Translations under genes and position numbers: made by a program
Notes under the pieces: generated by a model
Seen by the model: the letters and a program-made list of their open reading frames with translations, nothing else
What the model was told of the DNA's origin: nothing
Databases searched by the model: none
Assembly (NCBI GenBank): GCA_033782935.1
Contig: JAWQEG010000129.1
Location: 129,001 to 193,000 of the forward strand
DNA from: Petrolisthes cinctipes
Lineage: Eukaryota; Arthropoda; Malacostraca; Decapoda; Porcellanidae
DNA: 64,000 nt
Reading direction: 5' to 3'
Part shown: positions 12,690-25,830 of the stretch, piece after piece
How the letters are laid out: each line of letters begins with the position of its first letter
How positions within the stretch are numbered: position 1 is the stretch's first letter

Positions 12690-14090
12690 GACCCCATAAT
12701 ATCGAATTTTCGGGTGTTTTGGGCCTGAATTTGAGATATCGACTTTGGGCACCTAAAATATCGTTTTTTAGCATGTTTTGGGCCTATATTTTGAAAATAT
12801 TCTAGCACTAAGTAGGCATGTACAGATCACTTCTGGGACCCCAAAATATCGAATTTTCGGGTGTTTTGATTCTGAATTTGAGATATAAACAGGTTCTGAA
12901 GATGCATGCACATATCGACTTTTGAGCACCAAAAATATCGATTTTGAGCATGTTTTGGGTCTGTATCTTGAAATCATTCTAACTAGGAGTAGGCATCTAC
13001 AGATCGCTTCTAGGACCCAAAAATATCGGATTTTCGGGTGTTTTGAGGTTGAATTTGGGATATAAACGGATACAGAAGATGCATCCATATATCGACTTTT
13101 GGGCACCTAAAAGATCGATTTTCAGTATGTTTTCGGCCTATATATTGAAAATAATCTAACACGGAGTAGGCATGTACAGTTCGCTTATGGGACCCCAAAA
13201 TATCGAATATTCGTATCTTTTGGGCCTGAATTTGAGATATCGACTTTGGGCACCTAAAAATATCGATTTTTAGCATGTTTTGGGTCTATATTTTGAAAAT
13301 ATTCTAGCACTGAGTAGGCATGTACAGATCGCTTCTGGGACCCCAAAATATCGAATTTAAGGGTGTTTGGAGCCTGAATTTGAGATATAAACGGATACAG
13401 AAGATGCATGCACATATCGACTTTTGGGCACCTAAAATATCGATTTTCTGTATGTTTTGGGCCTGTATTTTGAAAATACTCTAACACGGAGTAGGCATGT
13501 ACAGATCGCTTCTGGGACCCCAAAATATCGAATTTTCGGGTGTTTTGGGCCTGAATTTGAGATATCGACTTTGGGCACCTAAAATATCGATTTTTAGCAT
13601 GTTTTGGGCCTATATTTTGAAAATATTCTAGCACTGAGTAGGCATGTACAGATCGCTTCTGGAACCCCAAAATATCGAATTTAAGGGTGTTTCGAGCCTG
13701 AATTTGAGATATAAACGGGTACAGAAGATGCATGCACATATCGACTTTTGGGCACCTAAAATATCGATTTTCTGTATGTTTTGGGACTGTATTTTGAAAA
13801 TACTCTAACACGGAGTAGGCATGTACAGATCGCTTCTGTGACCCCAAAATATCGAATTTTCGGGTGTTTTGGGCCTGATTTTGAGATATCGACTTTGAGC
13901 ACCTAATATATCGATTTTTAGCATGTTTTAGGCCTATATTTTGAAAATATTCTAGCACTGAGTAGGCATGTACAGATCGCTTCTGGGACCCCAAAATATC
14001 GATTTTTCGGGTGTTTTGAGCCAGAATTTGAGATATAAACGGGTACAGAAAATACATGCACATATTGACTTTGGGCACCTAAAATATCGA
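12690..14090 (+). repeat. Further partial copy of the same block (offset 11,890 from 800-2,200)
   Basis: The monomer series with ATCACTTCTGGG, ACAGGTTCTGAAG, GGCATCTACAG and ATGCATCCATATATCG recurs here, shifted 1,474 bp from the copy at about 11,294 and 11,890-11,891 bp from the copy at about 878. It continues into the TGAGCACCTAATATATCG and CAGAAAATACATGC monomers that match about 2,000-2,190. This copy thus extends past the 3,094-bp duplication on the right, which helps order the events. Confidence 0.78.
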
Positions 14091-14140
14091 TTTTTAGCAT
14101 TTTTTGGGCCTATATTTTGAAAATATTCTAGCACTAAGAA

Positions 14141-14275
14141 GGCATGTACAGATCGCTTGTGGGACGGGTATAAACGGGTACAGAAGATGTATGCACATAT
14201 CGACTTTTTGGCACCTAAAATATCGATTTTCTGTATGTTTTGGGCCTGTATTTTGAAAATACTCTAACACGGAGT
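14141..14275 (+). repeat. Truncated monomer with the same H1 deletion (copy 2)
   Basis: It has the same CACTAAGAAGGC, CTTGTGGGAC and GGGTATAAACGGG junction (about 14,161-14,175) as at 3,271. Identical flanking point changes show common descent, not a repeated deletion. Confidence 0.85.
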
Positions 14276-14289
14276 AGGCATGTACAGAT

Positions 14290-15613
14290 CGCTTCTGGGA
14301 CCCCAAAATATCGAATTTTCGGGTGTTTTGGGCCTGAATTTGAGATATCGACTTTGGGCACCTAAAATATCGATTTTTAGCATGTTTTTGGCCTATATTT
14401 TGAAAATATTCTAGCACTGAATAGGCATGTACAGATCGCTTCTGGGACCCCAAAATATCGATTTTTCGGGTGTTTCGAGCCTGAATTTGAGATATAAACG
14501 GGTACAGAAGATGCATGCACATATCGACTTTTGGGCACCTAAAATATCGATTTTCTGTATGTTTTGGGACTGTATTTTGAAAATACTCTAACACGGAGTA
14601 GGCATGTACAGATCGCTTCTGGGACCCCAAAATATCGAATTTTCGGGTGTTTTGGGCCTGAATTTGAGATATCGACTTTGATCACCTAAAATATCGATAT
14701 TTAGCATGTTTTGGGCCTATATTTTGAAAATATTCTAGCACTGAGTAGGCATGTACAGATCGCTTATGGGACCCCAAAATATCGAATTTTCGGGTGTTTT
14801 GAGCCTGAATTTGAGATATAAACGGGTACAGAAAATGCATGCACATATCGACTTTTGGGCACCTAAAAGATCGACTTTCAGTATGATTTGGGGCTGTATT
14901 TTGAAAATACTCTAACACGGAGTAGGCATGTACAGTTCGCTTCTGGGACCCCAAAATATCGAATTTTCGGGTGTTTTGGGCCTGAATTTGAGATATCGAC
15001 TTTGGGCACCTAAAATATCGATTTTTAGCATGTTTTTGGCCTATATTTTGAAAATATTCTAGCACTGAATAGGCATGTACAGATCGCTTCTGGGACCCCA
15101 AAATATCGAATTTTCGGGTGTTTCGAGCCTGAATTTGAGATATAAACGGGTACAGAAGATGCATGCACATATCGACTTTTGGGCACCTAAAATATCGATT
15201 TTCTGTATGTTTTGGGACTGTATTTTGAAAATACTCTAACACGGAGTAGGCATGTACAGATCGCTTCTGGGACCCCAAAATATCGAATTTTCGGGTGTTT
15301 TGGGCCTGAATTTGAGATATCGACTTTGATCACCTAAAATATCGATATTTAGCATGTTTTGGGCCTATATTTTGAAAATATTCTAGCACTGAGTAGGCAT
15401 GTACAGATCGCTTATGGGACCCCAAAATATCGAATTTTCGGGTGTTTTGAGCCTGAATTTGAGATATAAACGGGTACAGAAAATGCATGCACATATCGAC
15501 TTTTGGGCACCTAAAAGATCGACTTTCAGTATGATTTGGGGCTGTATTTTGAAAATACTCTAACACGGAGTAGGCATGTACAGTTCGCTTCTGGGACCCC
15601 AAAATATCGAATT
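14290..15613 (+). repeat. 648-bp tandem duplication (two S-L dimers)
   Basis: The rare TATCGATATTTAGC variant occurs at about 14,692 and 15,340, 648 bp apart, with the same neighbours: CTGAATAGGC upstream, then GCTTATGGGACC, then AAAAGATCGACTTTCAG and GATTTGGGGCTG. 648 is exactly two 324-bp dimers. The copies separate at 15,613, where CGTATC replaces CGGGTG. Confidence 0.82.
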
Positions 15614-16366
15614 TTCGTATCTTTTGGGCCTGAATTTGAGATATCGACTTTGGGCACCTAAAATATCGATATTTAGCATGTTTTGGGCCTATATTTTGAA
15701 AATATTCTAGCACTGAGTAGGCATGTACAGATCGCTTCTGGAACCCCAAAATATCGAATTTAAGGGTGTTTCGAGCCTGAATTTGAGATATAAACGGGTA
15801 CAGAAGATGCATGCACATATCGACTTTTGGGCACCTAAAATATCGATTTTCTGTATGTTTTGGGACTGTATTTTGAAAATACTCTAACACGGAGTAGGCA
15901 TGTACAGAATGCTTCTGGGACCCCAAAATATCGAATTTTCGGGTGTTTTGGGCCTGATTTTGAGATATCGACTTTGAGCACCTAATATATCGATTTTTAG
16001 CATGTTTTGGGCCTATATTTTGAAAATATTCTAGCACTGAGTAGGCATGTACAGATCGCTTCTGGGACCCCAAAATATCGAATTTTCAGGTGTTTTGAGC
16101 CAAAATTTGAGATATAAACGGGTACAGAAAATACATGTACATATTGACTTTGGGCACCTAAAATATCGATTTTCAGCATGTTTTGGGCCTGTATTTTGAA
16201 AATACTCTAACACGGAGTAGGCATGTACAGATCGCTTCTGAGACCCCAAAATATCGAATTTACGGGTGTTTTGGGCCTGAATTTGATATATCGACTTTGG
16301 GCACCTAAAATATCGATTTTTAGCATGTTTTGGGCCTATATTTTGAAAATATTCTAGCACTAAGAA

Positions 16367-16505
16367 GGCATGTACAGATCGCTTGTGGGACGGGTATAAA
16401 CGGGTACAGAAGATGCATGCACATATCGACTTTTTGGCACCTAAAATATCGATTTTCTGTATGTTTTGGGACTGTATTTTGAAAATACTCTAACACGGAG
16501 TAGGC
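16367..16505 (+). repeat. Truncated monomer with the same H1 deletion (copy 3)
   Basis: The junction is at about 16,388-16,397 with the same TAAGAAGGC and CTTGTGGGACGGG context. The right neighbour here again carries the TATCAAATTTAAGG H1 variant seen to the right of copy 1, so copies 1 and 3 share more flank than copy 2. Confidence 0.82.
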
Positions 16506-19500
16506 ATGTACAGATCGCTTCTGGGACCCCAAAATATCAAATTTAAGGGTGTTTGGAGCCTGAATTTCAGATATAAGCGGATACAGAAGATGCATGCACA
16601 TATCGACTTTTGGCCACCTAAAATATCGATTTTCTGTATGTTTTGGGCCTGTATTTTGAAAATACTCTAACACGGAGTAGGCATGTACAGATCGCTTCTG
16701 GGACCCCAAAATATCGAATTTTCGGGTGTTTTGGGCCTGAATTTGAGATATCGACTTTGGGCACCTAAAATATCGATTTTTAGCATGTTTTTGGCCTATA
16801 TTTTGAAAATATTCTAGCACTGAGTAGGCATGTACAGATCGCTTCTGGGACCCCAAAATATCGAATTTTCGGGTGTTTCGAGCCTGAATTTGAGATATAA
16901 ACGGGTACAGAAGATGCATGCACATATCGACTTTTGGGCACCTAAAATATCGATTTTCTGTATGTTTTGGGACTGTATTTTGAAAATACTCTAACACGGA
17001 GTAGGCATGTACAGATCGCTTCTGGGACCCCAAAATATCGAATTTTCGGGTGTATTGGGCCTGAATTTGAGATATCGCCTTTGATCACCTAAAATATGGA
17101 TTTTTAGCATGTTTTGGGCCTATATTTTGAAAATATTCTAGCACTGAGTAGGCATGTACAGATCGCTTCTGGGACCCCAAAATATCAAATTTAAGGATGT
17201 TTGGAGCCTGAATTTGAGATATAAACGGATACAGAAGATGCATGTACATATCGACTTTTGGGCACCTAAAATATCGATTTTCTGTATGTTTTGGGCCTGT
17301 ATTTTGAAAATACTCTAACACGGAGTAGGCATGTAGAGATCGCTTCTGGGACCCCAAAATATCGAATTTTCGGGTGTTTTGGGCCTGAATTTGAGATATC
17401 GACTTTGGGCACCTAAAATATCGATTTTTAGCATGTTTTGGGCCTATATTTTGAAAATATTCTAGCACTGAGTAGGCATGTACAGATCGCTTCTGGGACC
17501 CCAAAATATGAAATTTAACGATGTTTGGAGCCTGAATTTGAGATATAAACGGATACAGAAGATGCATGCACATATCGACTTTTGGGCACCTAAAATATCT
17601 ATTTTCTGTATGTTTTGGGCCTGTATTTTGAAAATACTCTAACACGGAGTAGGCATGTACAGATCGCTTCTGGGACCCCAAAATATCGAATTTTCGGGTG
17701 TTTTGGGCCTGAATTTGAGATATCGACTTTGGGCACCTAAAATATCGATATTTAGCATGTTTTTGGCCTATATTTTGAAAATATTCTAGCACTGAATAGG
17801 CATGTACAGATCGCTTCTGGGACCCCAAAATATCGAATTTTCGGGTGTTTCGAGCCTGAATTTGAGATATAAACGGGTACAGAAGATGCATGCACATATC
17901 GACTTTTGGGCACCTAAAATATCGATTTTCTGTATGTTTTGGGACTGTATTTTGAAAATACTCTAACACGGAGTAGGCATGTACAGATCGCTTCTGGGAC
18001 CCCAAAATATCAAATTTAAGGGTGTTTGGAGCCTGAATTTCAGATATAAACGGATACAGAAGATGCATGCACATATACACTTTTGGGCACCTAAAATATC
18101 GATTTTCTGTATGTTTTGGGCCTGTATTTTGAAAATACTCTAACACGGAGTAGGCATGTAGAGATCGCTTCTGGGACCCCAAAATATCGAATTTTCGTAT
18201 CTTTTGGGCCTGAATTTGAGATATCGACTTTGGGCACCTAAAATATCAATTTTTAGCATGTTTTGGGTCTATATTTTGAAAATATTCTAGCACTGAGTAG
18301 GCATGTACAGATCGCTTCTGGGACCCCAAAATATCGAATTTAAGGGTGTTTGGAGCCTGAATTTGAGATATAAACGGATACAGAAGATGCATGCACATAT
18401 CGACTTTTGGGCACCTAAAATATCGATTTTCGGTATGTTTTGGGCATGTATTTTGAAAATACTTTAACACGGAGTAGGCATGTACAGATCGCTTCTGGGA
18501 CCCCAAAATATCGAATTTTCGGGTGTTTTGGGCCTGAATTTGAGATATCGACTTTGAGCACCTAAAATATCGATTTTTAGCATGTTTTTGGCCTATATTT
18601 TGAAAATATTCTAGCACTGAATAGGCATGTACAGATCGCTTCTGGGACCCCAAAATATCGAATTTTCGGGTGTTTCGAGCCTGAATTTGAGATATAAACG
18701 GGTACAGAAGATGCATGCACATATCGACTTTTGGGCACCTAAAATAACGATTTTCTGTATGTTTTGGGACTGTATTTTGAAAATACTCTAACACGGAGTA
18801 GGCATGTACAGATCGCTTCTGGGACCCCAAAATATCGAATTTTCGGGTGTTTTGGGCCTGAATTTGAGATATCGACTTTGGGCACCTAAAATATCGATTT
18901 TTAGCATGTTTTGGGCCTATATTTTGAAAATATTATAGCACTGAGTAGGCATGTACAGATCGCTTCTGGAACCCCAAAATATCGAATTTTCGGGTGTTTC
19001 GAGCCTGAATTTGAGATATAAACGGGTACAGAAGATGCATGCACATATCGACTTTTGGGCACTTAAAATATCGATTTTCTGTATGTTTTGGGACTGTATT
19101 TTGAAAATACTCTAACACGGAGTAGGCATGTACAGATCGCTTCTGGGACCCCAAAATATCGAATTTTCGGGTGTTTTGGGCCTGAATTTGAGATATCGAC
19201 TTTGATCACCTAAAATATCGATATTTAGCATGTTTTGGGCCTATATTTTGAAAATATTCTAGCACTGAGTAGGCATGTACAGATCGCTTATGGGACCCCA
19301 AAATATCGAATTTTCGGGTGTTTTGAGCCTGAATTTTAGATATAAACGGGTACAGAAAATGAATGCACATATCGACTTTTGGGCACCTAAAAGATCGACT
19401 TTCAGTATGATTTGGGGCTGTATTTTGAAAATACTCTAACACAGAGTAGGCATGTACAGTTCGCTTCTGGGACCCCAAAATATCGAATTTTCGTATCTTT

Positions 19501-21420
19501 TGGGCCTGAATTTGAGATATCGACTTTGGGCACCTAAAATATCGATTTTTAGCATGTTTTGGGTCTATATTTTGAAAATATTCTAGCACTGAGTAGGCAT
19601 GTACAGATCGCTTCTGGGACCCCAAAATATCAAATTTAAGGGTGTTTGGAGCCTGAATTTGAGATATAAACGGATACAGAAGATGCATGCACATATCGAG
19701 TTTTGGGCACCTAAAATATGGATTTTCTGTTTGTTTTGGGCCTGTATTTTGAAAATACTCTAACACGGAGTAGGCATGTACAGATCGCTTCTGGGACCCC
19801 AAAATATCGAATTTTCGGGTGTTTTGGGCCTGAATTTGAGATATCGACTTTGGGCACCTAAAATATCGATTTTTAGCATGTTTTGGGCCTATATATTGAA
19901 AATATTCTAGCACTGAGTAGGCATGTACAGATCGCTTCTGGGACCCCAAAATATCGAATTTTCGGGTGTTTCGAGCCTGAATTTGAGATATAAACGGGTA
20001 CAGAAGATGCATGCGCAAATAGACTTTTGGGCACCTAAAATATCGATTTTCTGTATGTTTTGGGACTGTATTTTGAAAATACTCTAACACGGAGTAGGCA
20101 TGTACAGATCGCTTCTGGGACCCCAAAATATCGAATTTTCGGGTGTTTTGGGCCTGAATTTGAGATATCGCCTTTGATCACCTAAAATATGGATTTTTTG
20201 CATGTTTTGGGCCTATATTTTGAAAATATTCTAGCACTGAGTAGGCATGTACAGATCTCTTATGGGACCCCAAAATATCGAATTTTCGGGTGTTTTGAGC
20301 CTGAATTTGAGATATAAACGGGTACAGAAAATGCATGCACATATCGACTTTTGGGCACCTAAAAGATCGACTTTCAGTATGATTTGGGCCTGTATTTTGA
20401 AAATACTCTAACACGGAGTAGGCATGTACAGTTCGCTTCTGGGACCCCAAAATATCGAATTTTCGTATCTTTTGGGCCTGAATTTGAGATATCGACTTTG
20501 GGCACCTAAAATATCGATTTTTAGCATGTTTTGGGTCTATATTTTGAAAATATTCTAGCACTGAGTAGGCATGTACAGATCGCTTCTGGGACCCCAAAAT
20601 ATCGAATTTAAGGGTGTTTGGAGACTGAATTTGAGATATAAACGGATACAGAAGATGCATGCACATATCGACTTTTGGGCACCTAAAATATCGATTTTCG
20701 GTATGTTTTGGGCCTGTATTTTGAAAATACTCTAACACGGTGTAGGCATGTACAGATCGCTTCTGGGACCCCAAAATATCGAATTTTCGGGTGTTTTGGG
20801 CCTGAATTTGAGATATCGACTTTGGGCACCTAAAATATCGATTTTTAGCATGTTTTGGGCCTATATTTTGAAAATATTCTAGCACTGAGTAGGCATGTAC
20901 AGATCGCTTCTGGAACCCCTAAATATCGAATTTTCGGGTGTTTTGAGCCAGAATTTGAGATATAAACGGGTACAGAAAATACATGCACATATTGACTTTA
21001 GGCACCTAAAATATCGATTTTCAGCATGTTTTGGGCCTGTATTTTGAAAATACTCTAACACGGAGTAGGCATGTACAGATCGCTTCTGAGACCCCAAAAT
21101 ATCGAATTTACGGGTGTTTTGGGCCTGAATTTGATATATCGACTTTGGGCACCTAAAATATCGATTTTTAGCATGTTTTGGGCCTATATTTTGAAAATAT
21201 TATAGCACTGAGTAGGCATGTACAGATCGCTTCTGGGACCCCAAATTATCGAATTTTCGGGTGTTTTGAGCCTGAATTTGAGATATAAACGGGTACAGAA
21301 AATGCATTCACATATTGACTTTGGGCACCTAAAATATCGATTTTCAGTATGTTTTGGGCCTGTATTTTGAAAATACTTTAACACGGAGTAGACATGTACA
21401 GATCGCTTCTGGAACCCCAA

Positions 21421-22130
21421 AATATCGAATTATCGAGTGTTTTGAGCCTGAATTTGAGATATAAACAGGTACTGAAGATGCATGAACATATCGACTTTTA
21501 GGCACCTAAAATATCGATTTTCAGCATGTTTTGGGTCTGTATCTTGAAATCATTCAAAGTAGGAGTAGGCATGTACAGATCGCTTCTAGGACCCAAAAAT
21601 ACCAAATTTTCGGGTGTTTTGAGCCTGAATTTGAGATATAAACGGGTACAGAAGATGCATGCACATATCGACTTTGGACACATAAAATATCGATTTTTAG
21701 CATGTTTTGAGCCTATATTTTGAAAAAATTCTAGCACTAAGTAGGCATGTACAGATCGCTTCTGGGACCCAAAAATATCGAATTTTCGGGTGTTTTGAGG
21801 TTGAATTTGAGATATAAACGAGAACAGAAGATACATACACATATTGACTTTGGGCACCTAAATTATCGATTTTCAGCATGTTTTGGGCTTTTATCTGAGT
21901 AGGCATGTACAGAACGCTTATGGGCCCCCAAAATATCGAATTTTCGGGTGTTTTGAGCCTGAATTTGAGATATAAACGGGTACAGAAAATACATGCACAT
22001 ATTGACTTTGGGCACCTAAAATATCGATTTTCAGCATGTTTTGGGCCTATATATTGAAAATACTCTAACACGGAGTAGACATGTACAGATCGCTTCTGGG
22101 ACCTCAAAATATCGAATTTTCGGGTGTTTT
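21421..22130 (+). repeat. CATTCAAAGTAGG module, copy 1
   Basis: Order of markers: ACAGGTACTGAAG, ATGCATGAACATATCG, CTTGAAATCATTCAAAG, a GGACACATAAAATATCG monomer, GAGGTTGAATTTGAG with ATAAACGAGAACAG, the 18-bp-deleted H2 at 21,889, then CGCTTATGGGCCCCC. The same order recurs shifted by 2,157, 3,696 and 14,496 bp. Confidence 0.85.
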
Positions 22131-23577
22131 GGGCCTGAATTTGAGATATCGACTTTGGGCACCTAAAATATCGATTTTTAGCATGTTTTGGGCCTATATT
22201 TTGAAAATATTCTAGCACTGAGTAGGCATGTACAGATCGCTTCTGGAACCCCAAAATATCAAATTTTCGGGTGTTTCGAGCCTAAATTTGAGATATAAAC
22301 GGGTACAGAAGATGCATGCACATATCGACTTTTGGGCACCTAAAATATCGATTTTCGGTATGTTTTGGGCCTGTAATTTGAAAATACTCTAACACGGAGT
22401 AGGCATGTACAGATCGCTTCTGGGAACCCAAAATATCGAATTTTCGGGTGTTTTGGGCCTGAATTTGAGATATCGACTTTGGGCACCTAAAATATCGATT
22501 TTTAGCATGTTTTGGGCCTATATTTTGAAAATATTCTAGCACTGAGTAGGCATGTACAGATCGCTTCTGGAACCCCTAAATATCGAATTTAAGGGTGTTT
22601 CGAGCCTGAATTTGAGATATAAACGGGTACAGAAGATGCATTCACATATCGACTTTTGGGCACCTAAAAGATCGATTTTCTGTATGTTTTGGGACTGTAT
22701 TTTGAAAATACTCTAACACGGAGTAGGCATGTACAGATCGCTTCTGGGACCCCAAAATATCGAATTTTCGGGTGTTTTGAGCCAGAATTTGAGATATAAA
22801 CGGGTACAGAAAATACATGCACATATTGACTTTAGGCACCTAAAATATCGATTTTCAGCATGTTTTGGGCCTGTATTTTGAAAATACTCTAACACGGAGT
22901 AGGCATGTACAGATCGCTTCTGAGACCCCAAAATATCGAATTTACGGGTGTTTTGGGCCTGAATTTGATATATCGACTTTGGGCACCTAAAATATCGATT
23001 TTTAGCATGTTTTGGGCCTATATTTTGAAAATATTATAGCACTGTGTAGGCATGTACAGATCGCTTCTGGGACCCCAAAATATCGAATTTTCGGGTGTTT
23101 TGAGCGTGAATTTGAGATATAAACGGGTACAGAAAATGCATGCACATATTGACTTTAGGCACCTAAAATATCGATTTTCAGCATGTTTTGGGCCTGTATT
23201 TTGAAAATACTCTAACACGGAGTAGGCATGTACAGATCGCTTCTGAGACCCCAAAATATCGAATTTACGGGTGTTTTGGGCCTGAATTTGATATATCGAC
23301 TTTGGGCACATAAAATATCGATTTTTGGCATGTTTTGGGCCCATATTTTGAAAATATTATAGCACTGAGTAGGCATGTACAGATCGCTTCTGGGACCCCA
23401 AAATATCGAATTTTCGGGTGTTTTGACCGTGAATTTGAGATATAAACGGGTACAGAAAATGCATGCACATATTGACTTTGGGCACCTAAAATATCGATTT
23501 TCAGTATGTTTTAGGCCTGTATTTTGAAAATACTTTAACACGGAGTAGACATGTACAGATCGCTTCTGGGACCCCAA

Positions 23578-24290
23578 AATATCGAATTTTCGAGTGTTTT
23601 GAGCCTGAATTTGAGATATAAACAGGTACTGAAGATGCATGAACATATCGACTTTTAGGCACCTAAAATATCGATTTTCAGCATGTTTTGGGTCTGTATC
23701 TTGAAATCATTCAAAGTAGGAGTAGGCATGTACAGATCGCTTCTAGGACCCAAAAATACCGAATTTTCGGGTGTTTTGAGCCTGAATTTGAGATATAAAC
23801 GGGTACAGAAGATGCATGCACATATCGACTTTGGACACATAAAATATCGATTTTTAGCATGTTTTGAGCCTATATATTGAAAAAATTCTAGCACTAAGTA
23901 GGCATGTACAGATCGCTTCTGGGACCCAAAAATATCGAATTTTCGGGTGTTTTGAGGTTGAATTTGAGATATAAACGAGAACAGAAGATACATACACATA
24001 TTGACTTTGGGCACCTAAATTATCGATTTTCAGCATGTTTTGGGCTTTTATCTGAGTAGGCATGTACAGAACGCTTATGGGCCCCCAAAATATCGAATTT
24101 TCGGGTGTTTTGAGCCTGAATTTGAGATATAAACGGGTACAGAAAATACATGCACATATTGACTTTGGGCACCTAAAATATCGATTTTCAGCATGTTTTG
24201 GGCCTATATATTGAAAATACTCTAACACGGAGTAGACATGTACAGATCGCCTCTGGGACCCCAAAATATCGAATTTTCGGGTGTTTGAAG
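23578..24290 (+). repeat. CATTCAAAGTAGG module, copy 2
   Basis: It has the same marker order as the copy at 21.4 kb at a shift of 2,157 bp, with the deleted H2 at 24,047. On the right it joins GATCGCCTCTGGG and GTGTTTGAAGCC, not the S monomer that follows copies 1, 3 and 4, so its right flank was exchanged or converted. Confidence 0.82.
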
Positions 24291-25116
24291 CCTGAATTTG
24301 AGATATAAAAGGGTACAGAAGATGCATGCACATATCGACTTTTGGGCACCTAAAAGATCGATTTTCAGTAAGTTTTGGGCCTATATTTTGAAAATATTCT
24401 AGCACTGAGTAGGTATGTACAGATCGTTTCTTGGACCCCAAAATATCGAATTTTCGGGTATTTTGAGCCAGAATTTGAGATATAAACGGGTACAGAAAAT
24501 ACATGCACATATTGACTTTAGGCACCTAAAATATCGATTTTCAGCATGTTTTGGGCCTGTATTTTGAAAATACTCTAACACGGAGTAGGCATGTGCAGAT
24601 CGCTTCTGAGACCCCAAAATATCGAATTTACGGGTGTTTTGGGCCTGAATTTGATATATCGACTTTGGGCACCTAAAATATCGATTTTTAGCATGTTTTG
24701 GGCCTATATTTTGAAAATATTATAGCACTGAGTAGGTATGTACAGATCGCTTCTGGGACCCCAAAATATCGAATTTTCGGGTGTTTTGAGCGTGAATTTG
24801 AGATATAAACGGGTACAGAAAATGCATGCACATATCGACTTTGGGCACCTAAAATATCGATTTTCAGCATGTTTTGGGCCTGTATTTTGAAAATACTCTA
24901 ACACGGAGTAGGCATGTACAGATCGCTTCTGGGACCCCAAAATATCGAATTTTCGGGTGTTTTGAGCGTGAATTTGAGATATAAACGGGTACAGAAAATG
25001 CATGCACATATTGACTTTGGGCACCTAAAATATCGATTTTCAGTATGTTTTAGGCCTGTATTTTGAAAATACTTTAACACGGAGTAGACATGTACAGATC
25101 GCTTCTGGGACCCCAA

Positions 25117-25830
25117 AATATCGAATTTTCGAGTGTTTTGAGCCTGAATTTGAGATATAAACAGGTACTGAAGATGCATGAACATATCGACTTTTAGGCA
25201 CCTAAAATATCGATTTTCAGCATGTTTTGGGTCTGTATCTTGAAATCATTCAAAGTAGGAGTAGGCATGTACAGATCGCTTCTAGGACCCAAAAATACCG
25301 AATTTTCGGGTGTTTTGAGCCTGAATTTGAGATATAAACGGGTACAGAAGATGCATGCACATATCGACTTTGGACACATAAAATATCGATTTTTAGCATG
25401 TTTTGAGCCTATATTTTGAAAAAATTCTAGCACTAAGTAGGCATGTACAGATCGCTTCTGGGACCCAAAAATATCGAATTTTCGGGTGTTTTGAGGTTGA
25501 ATTTGAGATATAAACGAGAACAGATGATACATACACATATTGACTTTGGGCACCTAAATTATCGATTTTCAGCATGTTTTGGGCTTTTATCTGAGTAGGC
25601 ATGTACAGAACGCTTATGGGCCCCCAAAATATCGAATTTTCGGGTGTTTTGAGCCTGAATTTGAGATATAAACGGGTACAGAAAATACATGCACATATTG
25701 ACTTTGGGCACCTAAAATATCGATTTTCAGCATGTTTTGGGCCTATATATTGAAAATACTCTAACACGGAGTAGACATGTACAGATCGCTTCTGGGATCT
25801 CAAAATATCGAATTTTCGGGTGTTTTGGGC
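25117..25830 (+). repeat. CATTCAAAGTAGG module, copy 3
   Basis: It lies 1,539 bp after copy 2 with the same markers. The deleted H2 is at 25,586, with ACAGATGATACATAC in place of ACAGAAGATACATAC; that change is shared only with copy 4 at 35.9 kb. Copies 3 and 4 are thus the closest pair. Confidence 0.82.

Larger units (their letters stand above)
1..21420 (+). repeat. Array domain 1: S-L dimer dominated
   Basis: L and S mostly alternate, giving the 324-bp period. Exceptions are short L runs around 926-1,280 (two 177-bp steps) and around 2,398-2,926 (three 176-bp steps). The 18-bp-deleted H2 found later is not seen here. The TCTTGAAATCATTC H2 form appears only as isolated copies near 1,077, 8,399, 11,493 and 12,967, all inside copies of one larger block. 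The right limit is set at the first ATTATCGAGTG/CATTCAAAGTAGG module near 21,430 and is approximate. Confidence 0.8.

Noticed and set aside
14692..15350. TATCGATA (DRE-like) element as a regulatory site
   Set aside because: It arises from a single T-to-A change in a few H2 units and simply marks the 648-bp duplication; there is no gene nearby to regulate.
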